Assembly (NCBI RefSeq): GCF_028281565.1
Contig: NZ_JANQJQ010000013.1
Span: 180,846 to 244,845, forward strand
Source of the DNA: Seonamhaeicola sp.
GTDB taxonomy: Bacteria > Bacteroidota > Bacteroidia > Flavobacteriales > Flavobacteriaceae
DNA: 64,000 nucleotides
Reading direction: 5' to 3'
Part shown: in pieces, positions 36,295-44,957 of the stretch
Layout of the letters: each line of letters opens with the position of its first letter
Numbering within the stretch: position 1 is the first letter of the stretch
The notes under the pieces: model-generated
Told to the model about the DNA's origin: nothing
Databases searched by the model: none
Seen by the model: the letters and a program-made list of their open reading frames with translations, nothing else
Position numbers and translations under genes: made by a program

Positions 36295-37661
36295 AAATCT
36301 TCAAATATAATTTGTTTGACTTTCTTGTTTTTTCTGAGATAGCTTTGGATGATATGTTGCGTATCCCTATTATTATTCATGGGAGTAATAATAGATTTCA
36401 GCACCTCTATATTATTTATTTGATAGTTTAGATTGAAGAACCCTAAACCTCTGAATACACCGTTTTCAATTAATATGGCACTGCGTTCATCAATGTCCCG
36501 GCCTTTATCAATAATGACCATATTTTTATTGGAATAGCTGTTTTTTGAGATTAGTGTTTCAACACGTTTGTTATAGGATTCTATAGGCTCTTCCCGAATA
36601 CAAGCCCCATTACAAGTTTTTATATCATAATTGAAACAACTGGTTTTGGTTTTATATAACCCGGTTAGCTTTTGGCATAATTGATACTCTTCAATGGCCT
36701 TTAGAATAAAATTTTTTCCACTTTGTCTGTTGCTGAATGTAGTAATGGGTTTTTTTTTCCGATCAACAATGTCAATTTTTAAATTTATGTAGTGGTGTTC
36801 ATCAATAAAACTATATAAAGCATGTGTGAATCTTGTTCTGCGCAAAGCTCTGTTGAAGACTGGTTTTATACGTTTTATTTCTTCGCTTTCTTTTAAAAGC
36901 GCTACCAATTCGCTACCTGTGGCTTCATAAGTCACGGCACTAACTAAGGCCTGAATTTTTTTAGATTTTGGGTTGGTATTGGTAAAATGCTGCGTGATAC
37001 GTTTTTTTATGTTTTTGCTTTTACCAATATAAATAATTTCACCATCAGCTTTATGGATGTAATATACTCCGGTTATAGCGGGCAACTCATCTATAATATC
37101 AATATGCCTGGGCTCTAACTGATGTTTTGGATTAGAGCGAACAGAATTCTGGATGATATGCTTGGAAGTATCCTTATCCATCAACATTTTAAATAGTTTG
37201 ACTGTTGCTAAAGCATCACCGGAAGCACGGTGTCTGTCAGAAACAGGAATCCCTAGCGACCTAACCAATTTACCCAGGCTATAAGACTGTTGTCCGGGAA
37301 TTAAGTGTTTGGAAAGTTCAACAGTACAGAGTGACTCCCGCTCATATTCAAACCCTAATCGTTTGAATTCAGTACATAAAATTCTATAGTCAAATTGGGC
37401 ATTATGGGCTACAATAATACAGGCTTCGGTAATTTCAACAATACGCTTTGCAACTTCATAAAATTTGGGGGCGTTGCGTAACATATTATTGTTTATGCCG
37501 GTAAGGTTAACTACAAAAGGCTGAATATCCCGTTCAGGATTTATCAGGCTTATAAATTGATCCACCACTTTATGACCGTCATATTTGTAAATGGCAATTT
37601 CAGTAATGCCTTCTTCGTTATAGCGGCCCCCGGTGGTTTCTATGTCTAGTATTGCGTAAAT
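36291..37661 (-). CDS. DnaQ exonuclease/GIY-YIG nuclease fusion, apparent ATT start
   Basis: This is a 456-residue fusion of a DEDD 3'-5' exonuclease (DIETTG at 6-11 with Asp6 and Glu8; HNAQFDYRI; HRASGDALAT) and a UvrC-like GIY-YIG nuclease domain (GVYYIHKADGEIIYIGKSKNIKKRI). A Cys-containing insert follows (CFNYDIKTCNGACI). The frame opens after TAA at 37665-37667. The conserved N-terminus YAILDIETTGG is preceded by ATT at 37659-37661, with no ATG, GTG or TTG before the catalytic DxE. The first GTG (37568) would delete it. A TTAACTTT tandem array runs up to this point. Similar fusions are annotated as PolIII epsilon-like; a repair role is inferred. Confidence 0.8.
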   Translation of the reverse strand: MYAILDIETTGGRYNEEGITEIAIYKYDGHKVVDQFISLINPERDIQPFVVNLTGINNNMLRNAPKFYEVAKRIVEITEACIIVAHNAQFDYRILCTEFKRLGFEYERESLCTVELSKHLIPGQQSYSLGKLVRSLGIPVSDRHRASGDALATVKLFKMLMDKDTSKHIIQNSVRSNPKHQLEPRHIDIIDELPAITGVYYIHKADGEIIYIGKSKNIKKRITQHFTNTNPKSKKIQALVSAVTYEATGSELVALLKESEEIKRIKPVFNRALRRTRFTHALYSFIDEHHYINLKIDIVDRKKKPITTFSNRQSGKNFILKAIEEYQLCQKLTGLYKTKTSCFNYDIKTCNGACIREEPIESYNKRVETLISKNSYSNKNMVIIDKGRDIDERSAILIENGVFRGLGFFNLNYQINNIEVLKSIITPMNNNRDTQHIIQSYLRKNKKVKQIIFEDL

Positions 37662-37662
37662 T

Positions 37663-37697
37663 AGTTAAAAGTTAAAAGTTAAAAGTTAAAAAATAAT
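37663..37697. repeat. AGTTAAAA tandem array at a gene start
   Basis: About four units of AGTTAAAA run from 37663 to about 37690, ending directly against the start of the DnaQ/GIY-YIG gene. A double CTCACTG lies just beyond, at about 37702-37716, at the end of the YggS gene. Slippage here would alter the leader of one gene and possibly its start. Confidence 0.75.
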
Positions 37698-37702
37698 TTT
37701 GC

Positions 37703-38368
37703 TCACTGCTCACTGTAATGCCGGGCGCCAAAAATGCTACTTCCCACTCTTACCATGGTACTGCCACAATCAATAGCCAGTTGATAATCACCGCTCATTC
37801 CCATAGAAATTACCCTGAATATTGGGTGTTCCTTTTTAAGTTGGTCAAAATAGTTTTTTAACGATTGGAATTCTTTTTTTATTTGTTCTTTATTTTCCGT
37901 AAAAGTAGCCATTCCCATCACCCCAATGATATTCACGTTACTACATTCTGAATAAGCACGTGAACCTAACAGCTCATTTGCTTCGTTAAAAGACATTCCA
38001 AATTTAGAATCCTCTGAAGCTATTTTTATTTGTAGTAAGCAATCAATAACTCTATTGTGTTTCATAGCCTGTTTGTTGATTTCTTCAAGAAGTTTGATGC
38101 TGTCAACGCCATGAATTAAATTCACAAAACTTGCCATATGTTTAACCTTATTACGCTGAACATGCCCGATCATATGCCACTCAATATCTTTAGGCATGAC
38201 TTCATATTTTTCAACCATGTCCTGAACTTTGTTTTCACCAAAAACCTTATGGCCGGCATTATAAGCCTCCATCATATCACTAACAGGTTTGGTTTTTGAA
38301 ACAGCTACCAGGGTAACATATTCAGGCAAAGTAGATTTTATCTTTTGAAGGTTTTCTTTTATCGACAT
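37703..38368 (-). CDS. YggS/PROSC family PLP-binding protein
   Basis: This 221-residue TIM-barrel protein has the PLP-Lys motif TLVAVSKTKP (Lys26), FGENKVQD, EWHMIGHVQRNKVK, LLQIKIASEDSKFG, SMGMSGDYQLAI and GSTMVRVGSSIFG. The family keeps pyridoxal phosphate homeostasis and amino-acid pools balanced, without a known enzymatic reaction. Its ATG overlaps the stop of the upstream dehydrogenase by one base (TAATG), so the two are coupled. The terminal residues fall in the short CTCACTG repeat. Confidence 0.92.
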   Translation of the reverse strand: MSIKENLQKIKSTLPEYVTLVAVSKTKPVSDMMEAYNAGHKVFGENKVQDMVEKYEVMPKDIEWHMIGHVQRNKVKHMASFVNLIHGVDSIKLLEEINKQAMKHNRVIDCLLQIKIASEDSKFGMSFNEANELLGSRAYSECSNVNIIGVMGMATFTENKEQIKKEFQSLKNYFDQLKKEHPIFRVISMGMSGDYQLAIDCGSTMVRVGSSIFGARHYSEQ

Positions 38369-39258
38369 TATTTTAAAAATTGCCCGGATACTTTTTCAGC
38401 TTTTTTACTTTCTGAATAGTCATAAAAACCTTCACCTGATTTAACACCCAATTTGCCGGCTCTAACCATATTTACCAATAAGGGACAAGGGGCATATTTA
38501 GGATTTTTAAAGCCATCGTACATGACGTTTAATATAGAAAGGCAAACATCTAACCCAATAAAATCGGCTAATTGTAACGGACCCATGGGGTGTGCCATAC
38601 CAAGTTTCATAACGGTATCGATCTCTTCAACACCGGCAACACCGTTATACAAGGTTTCAATGGACTCGTTAAGCATGGGCATTAAAATGCGGTTAGCTAC
38701 AAAACCAGGATAATCATTAACTTCTACCGGGATTTTACCCAAAGTTTTAGATAAATCCATAACGATTTTGGTCACCTCGTTACTTGTGCTGTATCCCCTA
38801 ATCACTTCAACCAGTTTCATTATGGGCACCGGATTCATAAAATGCATGCCTATGATTTTATCAGGCCTTGATGTGGCTGCCGCAATTTGAGTAATGGAAA
38901 TGGAAGAGGTATTGGTTGCTAAAATGGTGTTACCAGGACAAGTGGTATCTAACTGCCTAAAGATGTTCAGTTTTAGGTCAATATTTTCGGTAGCAGCTTC
39001 AACAACCAAATCAGCAGTTTTTACACCTTCTTCCAAGTTTGTGAAACTTGAAATATTGGCTAGTGTTTGTGTTTTGTCGGCCTCAGAGATTTTTTCTTTG
39101 GCAACCATTCGGTCTAAATTCCTGGTAATAGTATCAAGTCCTTTTTTTAAAGACACTTCATTTATATCAATTAACTGAACTTTAAATCCACATTGAGCAA
39201 AGGTATGTGCAATACCATTCCCCATGGTTCCTGCACCAATAACAGCTATGTTTTTCAT
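38368..39258 (-). CDS. 3-hydroxybutyryl-CoA dehydrogenase
   Basis: This 296-residue NAD(P)-dependent dehydrogenase has the Rossmann motif IGAGTMGNGIAHTFA at the N-terminus, ATNTSSISITQIA, the catalytic His in GMHFMNPVP and the C-terminal domain starting VNDYPGFVANRILMPMLNE. It oxidises L-3-hydroxyacyl-CoA or reduces acetoacetyl-CoA in fatty acid or amino acid breakdown. It lies four bases after the Gfo/Idh gene and overlaps the YggS gene by one base. Confidence 0.93.
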   Translation of the reverse strand: MKNIAVIGAGTMGNGIAHTFAQCGFKVQLIDINEVSLKKGLDTITRNLDRMVAKEKISEADKTQTLANISSFTNLEEGVKTADLVVEAATENIDLKLNIFRQLDTTCPGNTILATNTSSISITQIAAATSRPDKIIGMHFMNPVPIMKLVEVIRGYSTSNEVTKIVMDLSKTLGKIPVEVNDYPGFVANRILMPMLNESIETLYNGVAGVEEIDTVMKLGMAHPMGPLQLADFIGLDVCLSILNVMYDGFKNPKYAPCPLLVNMVRAGKLGVKSGEGFYDYSESKKAEKVSGQFLK

Positions 39259-39262
39259 ATGA

Positions 39263-40222
39263 TTAAAAGTTATTTATAATTTGATTGGCAACACGCAGTG
39301 CTTCGGTACCGTCGTGAAGGGTTACAATCGGTGTAGTATCAGTATTTATGGCATCGGCGAAGGTTTCTAACTCATCCAGAATAGCATTGTTTTGGGCTAT
39401 GTTAGGATTGTCAAAATAGATTTGCTTTTTGACACCTTCTGCATTTTGAAGGATCATATCAAAATCTCCGGGGGTTTCAGGAGCATCTTTCATTTTGACC
39501 ACTTCACATTTTTTTTCTAAAAAGTCCACAGAGATATAGGCATCTTTTTGAAAGAACCTGGCCTTACGCATTTTTTTAAGTGAAATCCTGCTGGCAGTCA
39601 AGTTGGCAACACAACCATTTTCAAATTCCAGACGGGCATTGGCAATGTCAGGAGTATCGCTAATAACTGCAACACCACTGGCTGAAATATGTTTTACTTT
39701 TGATTTAACTAGGCTTAAAACTATGTCTATATCATGAATCATTAAGTCTAAAACTACGGGGACATCCGTTCCTCTGGGGTTAAATTCAGCCAATCTATGT
39801 GTTTCAATAAACATTGGTGAATTAATATCATCTCTTACTGCTAAAAAAGCCGGATTAAACCGTTCTACATGTCCCACTTGCCCTCTGAGTTTATGTTCAG
39901 CCAAAAGTTCTCTTATATGTTCTGCTTCTTCAACGGTATTGGTAATGGGTTTTTCAATAAAGATATGCTTGCCTTTGGAAATGGCTTTTTTGGCACAATC
40001 GTAATGCGATAATGTAGGTGTAACAATATCAACCATATCAACCGCGTCTATAAGCGCATCAATAGAATCGAAAAACTTGTATCCAAATTCAGCTTCTACT
40101 TTTTTGGCGTTTGCTACATCGGCATCATAAAAGCCAACAAGATTGTATTTATCAGATTGATTTAGAAGTCTTAAATGGATCTTTCCAAGGTGGCCAGCAC
40201 CAAGTACACCAGCGTTTAGCAT
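39263..40222 (-). CDS. Gfo/Idh/MocA family oxidoreductase
   Basis: This 319-residue protein has an N-terminal NAD-binding fold (GVLGAGHLGKIHLRLL), the family EKP motif (IFIEKPITNTVEEA) and a C-terminal beta-sheet domain with LMIHDIDIVLSLV supplying the catalytic Asp/His region. It is first in the long minus-strand operon, and the 297-base spacer upstream presumably holds the promoter. The substrate is a sugar or polyol derivative by family; no specific guess is possible. Confidence 0.9.
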   Translation of the reverse strand: MLNAGVLGAGHLGKIHLRLLNQSDKYNLVGFYDADVANAKKVEAEFGYKFFDSIDALIDAVDMVDIVTPTLSHYDCAKKAISKGKHIFIEKPITNTVEEAEHIRELLAEHKLRGQVGHVERFNPAFLAVRDDINSPMFIETHRLAEFNPRGTDVPVVLDLMIHDIDIVLSLVKSKVKHISASGVAVISDTPDIANARLEFENGCVANLTASRISLKKMRKARFFQKDAYISVDFLEKKCEVVKMKDAPETPGDFDMILQNAEGVKKQIYFDNPNIAQNNAILDELETFADAINTDTTPIVTLHDGTEALRVANQIINNF

Positions 40223-40519
40223 AATATTTAGTTTTTAACAAAAGTACGTGAATTTTTTCTTTTAAAAATTGATAAAATAAAAGAAAAAGATCATGTACTA
40301 ACGTAGTGATTACTGAGGTAAAACTAAATTTTGTATTCTTTTTTATGAAATTAAGTTTTACCGAAGAAACCTACGATATTTAGCAGATGAAATTAATGAT
40401 TTTTGACCAAATTTTCGGTCATAAAATGATATTTAAAACCGCTTAAAATAAATTCTAGTCAAATTATTTTAAGCTTTAAAATGTTTGACTAATTTTAGGC
40501 TGAAAAACTTCACTAACCA
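40223..40519. promoter_or_regulatory. Structured divergent spacer
   Basis: This spacer between divergent Gfo/Idh and pcm genes contains inverted repeats: GGTAAAACT..AGTTTTACC (about 40317-40366) and GACC-aaattttc-GGTC (about 40418-40433). A 12-codon open frame starts at about 40345 (MKLSFTEETYDI). I see no RNA family that I can name and no longer gene. Confidence 0.35.
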
Positions 40520-41161
40520 TTGAAAGACACATTTAAACATAAAGGATTAAGACAACAGTTGGTTAACATAATTAAAGCCAAGGGTATAGCAGATGAAAAT
40601 GTTTTAAAAGCCATTGGAAATGTGCCCAGGCATTTATTTATGGATTCTGGTTTTTTAGATCATGCTTACCAGGATAAAGCGTTTCCTATTGCTGCAGACC
40701 AAACCATTTCACAACCATATACCGTTGCGTTTCAAACCGAGTTATTACAAGTAAAGCCTGGGGACAAGATTTTGGAAATTGGAACCGGTAGTGGTTATCA
40801 ATGTGCTGTATTGTGTGATTTAGGTGCTAAAGTTTACAGTATTGAGCGCCAGCAGGAATTGTTTAAAAAAACCAGTAAGTTTTTATCAAAATTAGGATAC
40901 AGAGCTAAAAAGTTAATTTTTGGCGATGGCTATAAAGGGTTACCGGAGGAATCACCTTTTGACGGTATTATTGTAACTGCCGGTGCGCCTTTCGTACCCA
41001 AACCTTTATTAGGCCAGTTAAAAATAGGAGGCAGGCTGGTGATTCCGGTAGGCACTGATGTTCAAACTATGACTTTATTTATTAGAAAGGGGCCAAAAGA
41101 ATTTGAGCAACACGAATATGGGGCCTTTAGATTTGTGCCTTTGTTAGAGGATAAGAATTAA
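40520..41161 (+). CDS. pcm: Protein-L-isoaspartate O-methyltransferase
   Basis: This 213-residue SAM-dependent methyltransferase repairs isoaspartyl residues. Signatures are PRHLFMDSGF, the DQTISQPYTVAFQTELLQ substrate loop, the SAM motif ILEIGTGSGYQCAVL and DGIIVTAGAPFVP. The start is TTG at 40520 (KDTFKHKGLRQQLV), which fits the usual N-terminus of the family. No ATG is available before residue 41, so a TTG start is accepted. It is monocistronic, and a repeat-rich stretch follows. Confidence 0.92.
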   Translation: MKDTFKHKGLRQQLVNIIKAKGIADENVLKAIGNVPRHLFMDSGFLDHAYQDKAFPIAADQTISQPYTVAFQTELLQVKPGDKILEIGTGSGYQCAVLCDLGAKVYSIERQQELFKKTSKFLSKLGYRAKKLIFGDGYKGLPEESPFDGIIVTAGAPFVPKPLLGQLKIGGRLVIPVGTDVQTMTLFIRKGPKEFEQHEYGAFRFVPLLEDKN

Positions 41162-41275
41162 AAAGCTGGAAGTTTGAAGACTGAAGATAGAAGTAAACAG
41201 TCTCAGTCACAGTACTCAGTTGGAATTTGATTTTTGGTGCTTACTATATTTATGTTTTCGCGGGATTTTTAGTTT

Positions 41276-41844
<569 letters not shown>

Positions 41845-41848
41845 ACTT

Positions 41849-42406
41849 TTATTGTTTTGGTAAATATTTATCAGGTATTGGATTATCTTCGGTCTCTTGT
41901 GTCCAGTAAATGTTAATGATCCACCAGCGATTGCCATCATTCATTAACTGAATACTGTTAATACCTCTCATAAAAGGTTGTTCATCAGATTCACTATAAA
42001 AGGCCTCATATGTGCTGAATACCTGGGCTATATTTCCAAATTTCTGAACTTTTCTATGGATCTCTTTTTCAAAAAAACCATTATCAACCAACCATTTCCC
42101 GGAGCTTTTTATATAATCGTCAGGTGTAATAAAGCGCGCCATATGAACCCCTTTTTTATTTTTTCCGGACGGAATTAATTTAGCATCCTTATAAAATAAA
42201 AGTTTAAACTGCCCCCAATTGCGTTTTTCCCCTTTTTCTCCTGAAATAACATTGTAAAGGGTTTTTATGGTCTTGTCTAAGGTAGTTACTTTGGTACTGT
42301 CAATACCATATACTTTCTGAGCTTCGCTTTTATCCCCGGATTTTTTTTGAGCTTGAACGGTCAGCACAGTAAATGCCAGAAATGTTATTAAAAGGATGTT
42401 TTTCAT
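41849..42406 (-). CDS. Secreted NTF2-like protein
   Basis: This 185-residue protein has a signal peptide (1-19, ending VQAQ). Its fold resembles SnoaL/NTF2: a helical start (LDKTIKTLYNVISG), a strand pair with Phe/Tyr-rich wording (NIAQVFSTYEAFYS) and a final WWIINIYWTQE strand. Proteins of this kind are common in flavobacteria and may bind small ligands in the periplasm. The function is not known. Confidence 0.75.
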   Translation of the reverse strand: MKNILLITFLAFTVLTVQAQKKSGDKSEAQKVYGIDSTKVTTLDKTIKTLYNVISGEKGEKRNWGQFKLLFYKDAKLIPSGKNKKGVHMARFITPDDYIKSSGKWLVDNGFFEKEIHRKVQKFGNIAQVFSTYEAFYSESDEQPFMRGINSIQLMNDGNRWWIINIYWTQETEDNPIPDKYLPKQ

Positions 42407-42480
42407 ATTAATTATGATTGCTGTTATTAACGGTACAAAGTAAGGATTTCAATAAACTTAAAACGTTAAGTGTTTCTTAA

Positions 42481-42939
42481 TTATTTGAAGTCCTTTTTAA
42501 TTCTATCAAGATTGCGTTTGTTATCTCTGTCTTTTATGGTTTCGCGTTTATCGTATAGCTTTTTACCTCTGGCCAGGGCAATATCAAGTTTGGCATAGCC
42601 CTTTTCGTTTATAAACAACCGTAATGGAATAATGGTAAGCCCCGTATTTTGCACTTCTTTTTCCAGTTTTTTGAGCTCTCTTCGGTTTAAAAGTAGTTTA
42701 CGTGTTGCTTTCGGTTTGTGATTGTAATAGGTACCATGGCTATATTCTTCAATGGTCATATTAACGACAAAAAGTTCACTACGGTCATTAAACTCACAAA
42801 AACTTTCGGCAATAGACGCTTTGCTGTTTCTAATGGATTTTATCTCAGTTCCGGTTAACACAATACCGGCTGTATACTTATCCAATATTTCATATTGAAA
42901 GCGTGCTTTTTTGTTTAATATGTTGATGTTTTTTTGCAT
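42481..42939 (-). CDS. smpB: SsrA-binding protein SmpB
   Basis: This 152-residue protein binds tmRNA and delivers it to stalled ribosomes for trans-translation. The OB-fold core contains [22 protein letters not shown], the tmRNA-binding [22 protein letters not shown], and a basic C-terminal tail ([31 protein letters not shown]) that enters the mRNA channel. ATG 42939 is preferred over a TTG three codons upstream. The ssrA gene is not in the window. Confidence 0.96.
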   Translation of the reverse strand: MQKNINILNKKARFQYEILDKYTAGIVLTGTEIKSIRNSKASIAESFCEFNDRSELFVVNMTIEEYSHGTYYNHKPKATRKLLLNRRELKKLEKEVQNTGLTIIPLRLFINEKGYAKLDIALARGKKLYDKRETIKDRDNKRNLDRIKKDFK

Positions 42940-43071
42940 GGAGGACAAAACTACATAAATTTATTATTAGAGCTTTACTTCATGGTTCTTAAAAGTTAAA
43001 GAAACACTAATAGGTATTTAAATAAAAGAAATAGAATTACCTTAGCGGAAGCTTCAGATTTTAATAGTTAT

Positions 43072-44655
43072 ATGAAAAAACTGCTTCTGTGTATTTCCGG
43101 TTTAATACTTATGGCTTCCTGCGTGAGTGTTAAAACATACAATGAACAAATTACCAGTTTACATTCGGTTGAAGATTTACATAAAGATGTTGATAAACTA
43201 TACGAGCAACTAAAAAGGCATCATCCTAAACTGTATCAATATACTTCAAAAGAAGATTTAGATTTTAAGTTTGACAGTTTAAAGAGGTCTATCCATACAC
43301 CTATGGACTCCAGAGCATTCTATAAAGCCTTGGCTCCCGTTGTTACTAATGTCAGGCAAGGTCATGTATCGGTGAGTTCAGCTGCAAAACGTTTTGTTAG
43401 AAAGGACCGAAAGAAGTTGCTCAAACAAAAATTTGAGTTTTACGATTTGGATTTTGAATATTTAGAAGGCAAACTTTGGGTTAAAGCTAATAGAGGTAAA
43501 GATTCGTTATTGACGGGCAGCGAAGTCATAGCTATTGATGGCGAACCCGCAGTAGAGCTTGTAGAGACTTACAAAAAACGCTTTGCTTCCGATGGGTATA
43601 ACACCACCCTGCATAACCGGTTTGTAAGCAAAGGGTTTGCTGTTTATTACTATAAAGACAAAGGGTTTGTCGATAGTTTAGAAGTAACTTTTAAGACTAA
43701 AGATTCGTTATTTTCAAAGGTTTTAAAACGCATCCCCAAAAAGGAAAAGAAGGACAAGGCTATAGAAGATTCCCTGAAAAAAGTAAAGCCTAAAAAGTTA
43801 TCAAGGGAAGAAAAGATTACAAAAAAGCGCCTTGCCAGGAAAAGGCGAAAGGATAACAGAAAGTACGGTTATTTAGGCAAGCGAAAACAATACACCCGGA
43901 ATTTCAACTTTATTGGGAACGATAGTTCTGTGGCATATATGAAGATCAGAACTTTTTCTAACGGGAATTATAAGAAGTTTTACAAAGAAAGCTTCGCTAA
44001 AATGGACTCGTTGCAAACACAATACTTTGTTCTGGATTTACGGGAAAATGGGGGTGGACGTATAGCAGAAATAGAAAAGCTGTATTCGTATTTAACAGAT
44101 AAGGAATACCAATTCATTTTAGAAAGTGAGGTCAATAGCAGAACACCATTTTTCAAGTATCTGATGAGTAATACCACACCAAATAGCCTCAAAGTGGTTA
44201 GTGGTGTTTTATCACCTATAATCTTTGCGCACAATTTGCTGCATACTAAAAAGAAAGCCGGAAAGCTGTATTATAAGTTTGGAGAATCAAAAATTAGAAA
44301 ACCCGATCCATTAAACTATAAAGGCAAAATGTACGTACTTATTAACGGGAATTCGTTTTCGGCTTCTTCATTAATATCTACGCATTTAAAAGCCACAAAA
44401 AGGGCTACGTTTGTAGGTGAAGAAACGGGTGGTGCATACAACGGAACTGTGGCCGGTATCTACAAACTATATAGATTACCGACGTCCAGATTAAGAGTAC
44501 GAATGGGCTTAATGCAAATTGAAGCACCACAAAAACAAACACCCGATGGCTACGGTGTGAAACCCGATGTTGAAGTGTTGCCAACTGTTAAAGACCGACA
44601 ATTAAATCGAGACCCGGAATTAAACTGGATTTTAAAGGACATGGGTAAGTTATAG
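43072..44655 (+). CDS. S41 family peptidase, lipoprotein
   Basis: This 527-residue protein has a lipobox LMASC (Cys17). An N-terminal helical region of about 90 residues and a degenerate PDZ-like segment (LLTGSEVIAIDGEPAVELV) come next, then a Lys/Arg-rich insertion (about 220-265). The C-terminal S41 protease domain follows: YFVLDLRENGGG and the catalytic Ser in LINGNSFSASSLIS, with VGEETGGAYNG. Peptidases of this type process or degrade periplasmic proteins. It is monocistronic; REP-like sequence follows. Confidence 0.88.
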   Translation: MKKLLLCISGLILMASCVSVKTYNEQITSLHSVEDLHKDVDKLYEQLKRHHPKLYQYTSKEDLDFKFDSLKRSIHTPMDSRAFYKALAPVVTNVRQGHVSVSSAAKRFVRKDRKKLLKQKFEFYDLDFEYLEGKLWVKANRGKDSLLTGSEVIAIDGEPAVELVETYKKRFASDGYNTTLHNRFVSKGFAVYYYKDKGFVDSLEVTFKTKDSLFSKVLKRIPKKEKKDKAIEDSLKKVKPKKLSREEKITKKRLARKRRKDNRKYGYLGKRKQYTRNFNFIGNDSSVAYMKIRTFSNGNYKKFYKESFAKMDSLQTQYFVLDLRENGGGRIAEIEKLYSYLTDKEYQFILESEVNSRTPFFKYLMSNTTPNSLKVVSGVLSPIIFAHNLLHTKKKAGKLYYKFGESKIRKPDPLNYKGKMYVLINGNSFSASSLISTHLKATKRATFVGEETGGAYNGTVAGIYKLYRLPTSRLRVRMGLMQIEAPQKQTPDGYGVKPDVEVLPTVKDRQLNRDPELNWILKDMGKL

Positions 44656-44699
44656 TTGTTCAATAGAATCGCTTTAAAGCTAAATAAAAGTAATATTTT

Positions 44700-44790
44700 G
44701 TCATGCTGAACTCGTTTCAGCATCTCTTAATCGATTTATTGTGCTAGTGAATGGGACCCTGAATCCCGATAGCTATCGGGACAGGGTGAC
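44700..44790. repeat. Composite REP-like element
   Basis: It opens with GTCATGCTGAA-ctcg-TTTCAGCATCTC and closes with CCCTGAATCCCGATAGC-TATCGGGACAGGGTGAC, so it contains two hairpins in inverted order. Beyond it, an imperfect inverted repeat (TATAGGGGTAGAAATTA / TAATTCTACTCTATA, about 44813-44884) precedes the lpdA promoter. No gene lies in 44656-44957. Confidence 0.7.
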
Positions 44791-44895
44791 TCTTTCGTTT
44801 ATAATTGATTATAGGGGTAGAAATTACATTATTATAATTTTTTTCAGTCAGAATTATTAGGAATTATAATTCTACTCTATAAACTACTTTTTTCA

Positions 44896-44925
44896 TTGCC
44901 TTACCATAAAACATTTGTATTTTTG
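44896..44925 (+). promoter_or_regulatory. lpdA promoter (TTG-N19-TATTTTTG)
   Basis: TTG is at 44896-44898 and TATTTTTG at 44918-44925, with a 19-base spacer, a full match to the Bacteroidota housekeeping consensus. The predicted start of transcription is about 25 bases before the ATG. Confidence 0.6.
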
Positions 44926-44957
44926 GTTTTCCAATTTTTTAATACAAGAATTAGTTT

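Noticed and set aside
37663-37716. Possible CRISPR or integron repeat at the AGTTAAAA/CTCACTG arrays
   Set aside because: Units are 7-8 bases without unique spacers; they are simple tandem repeats.
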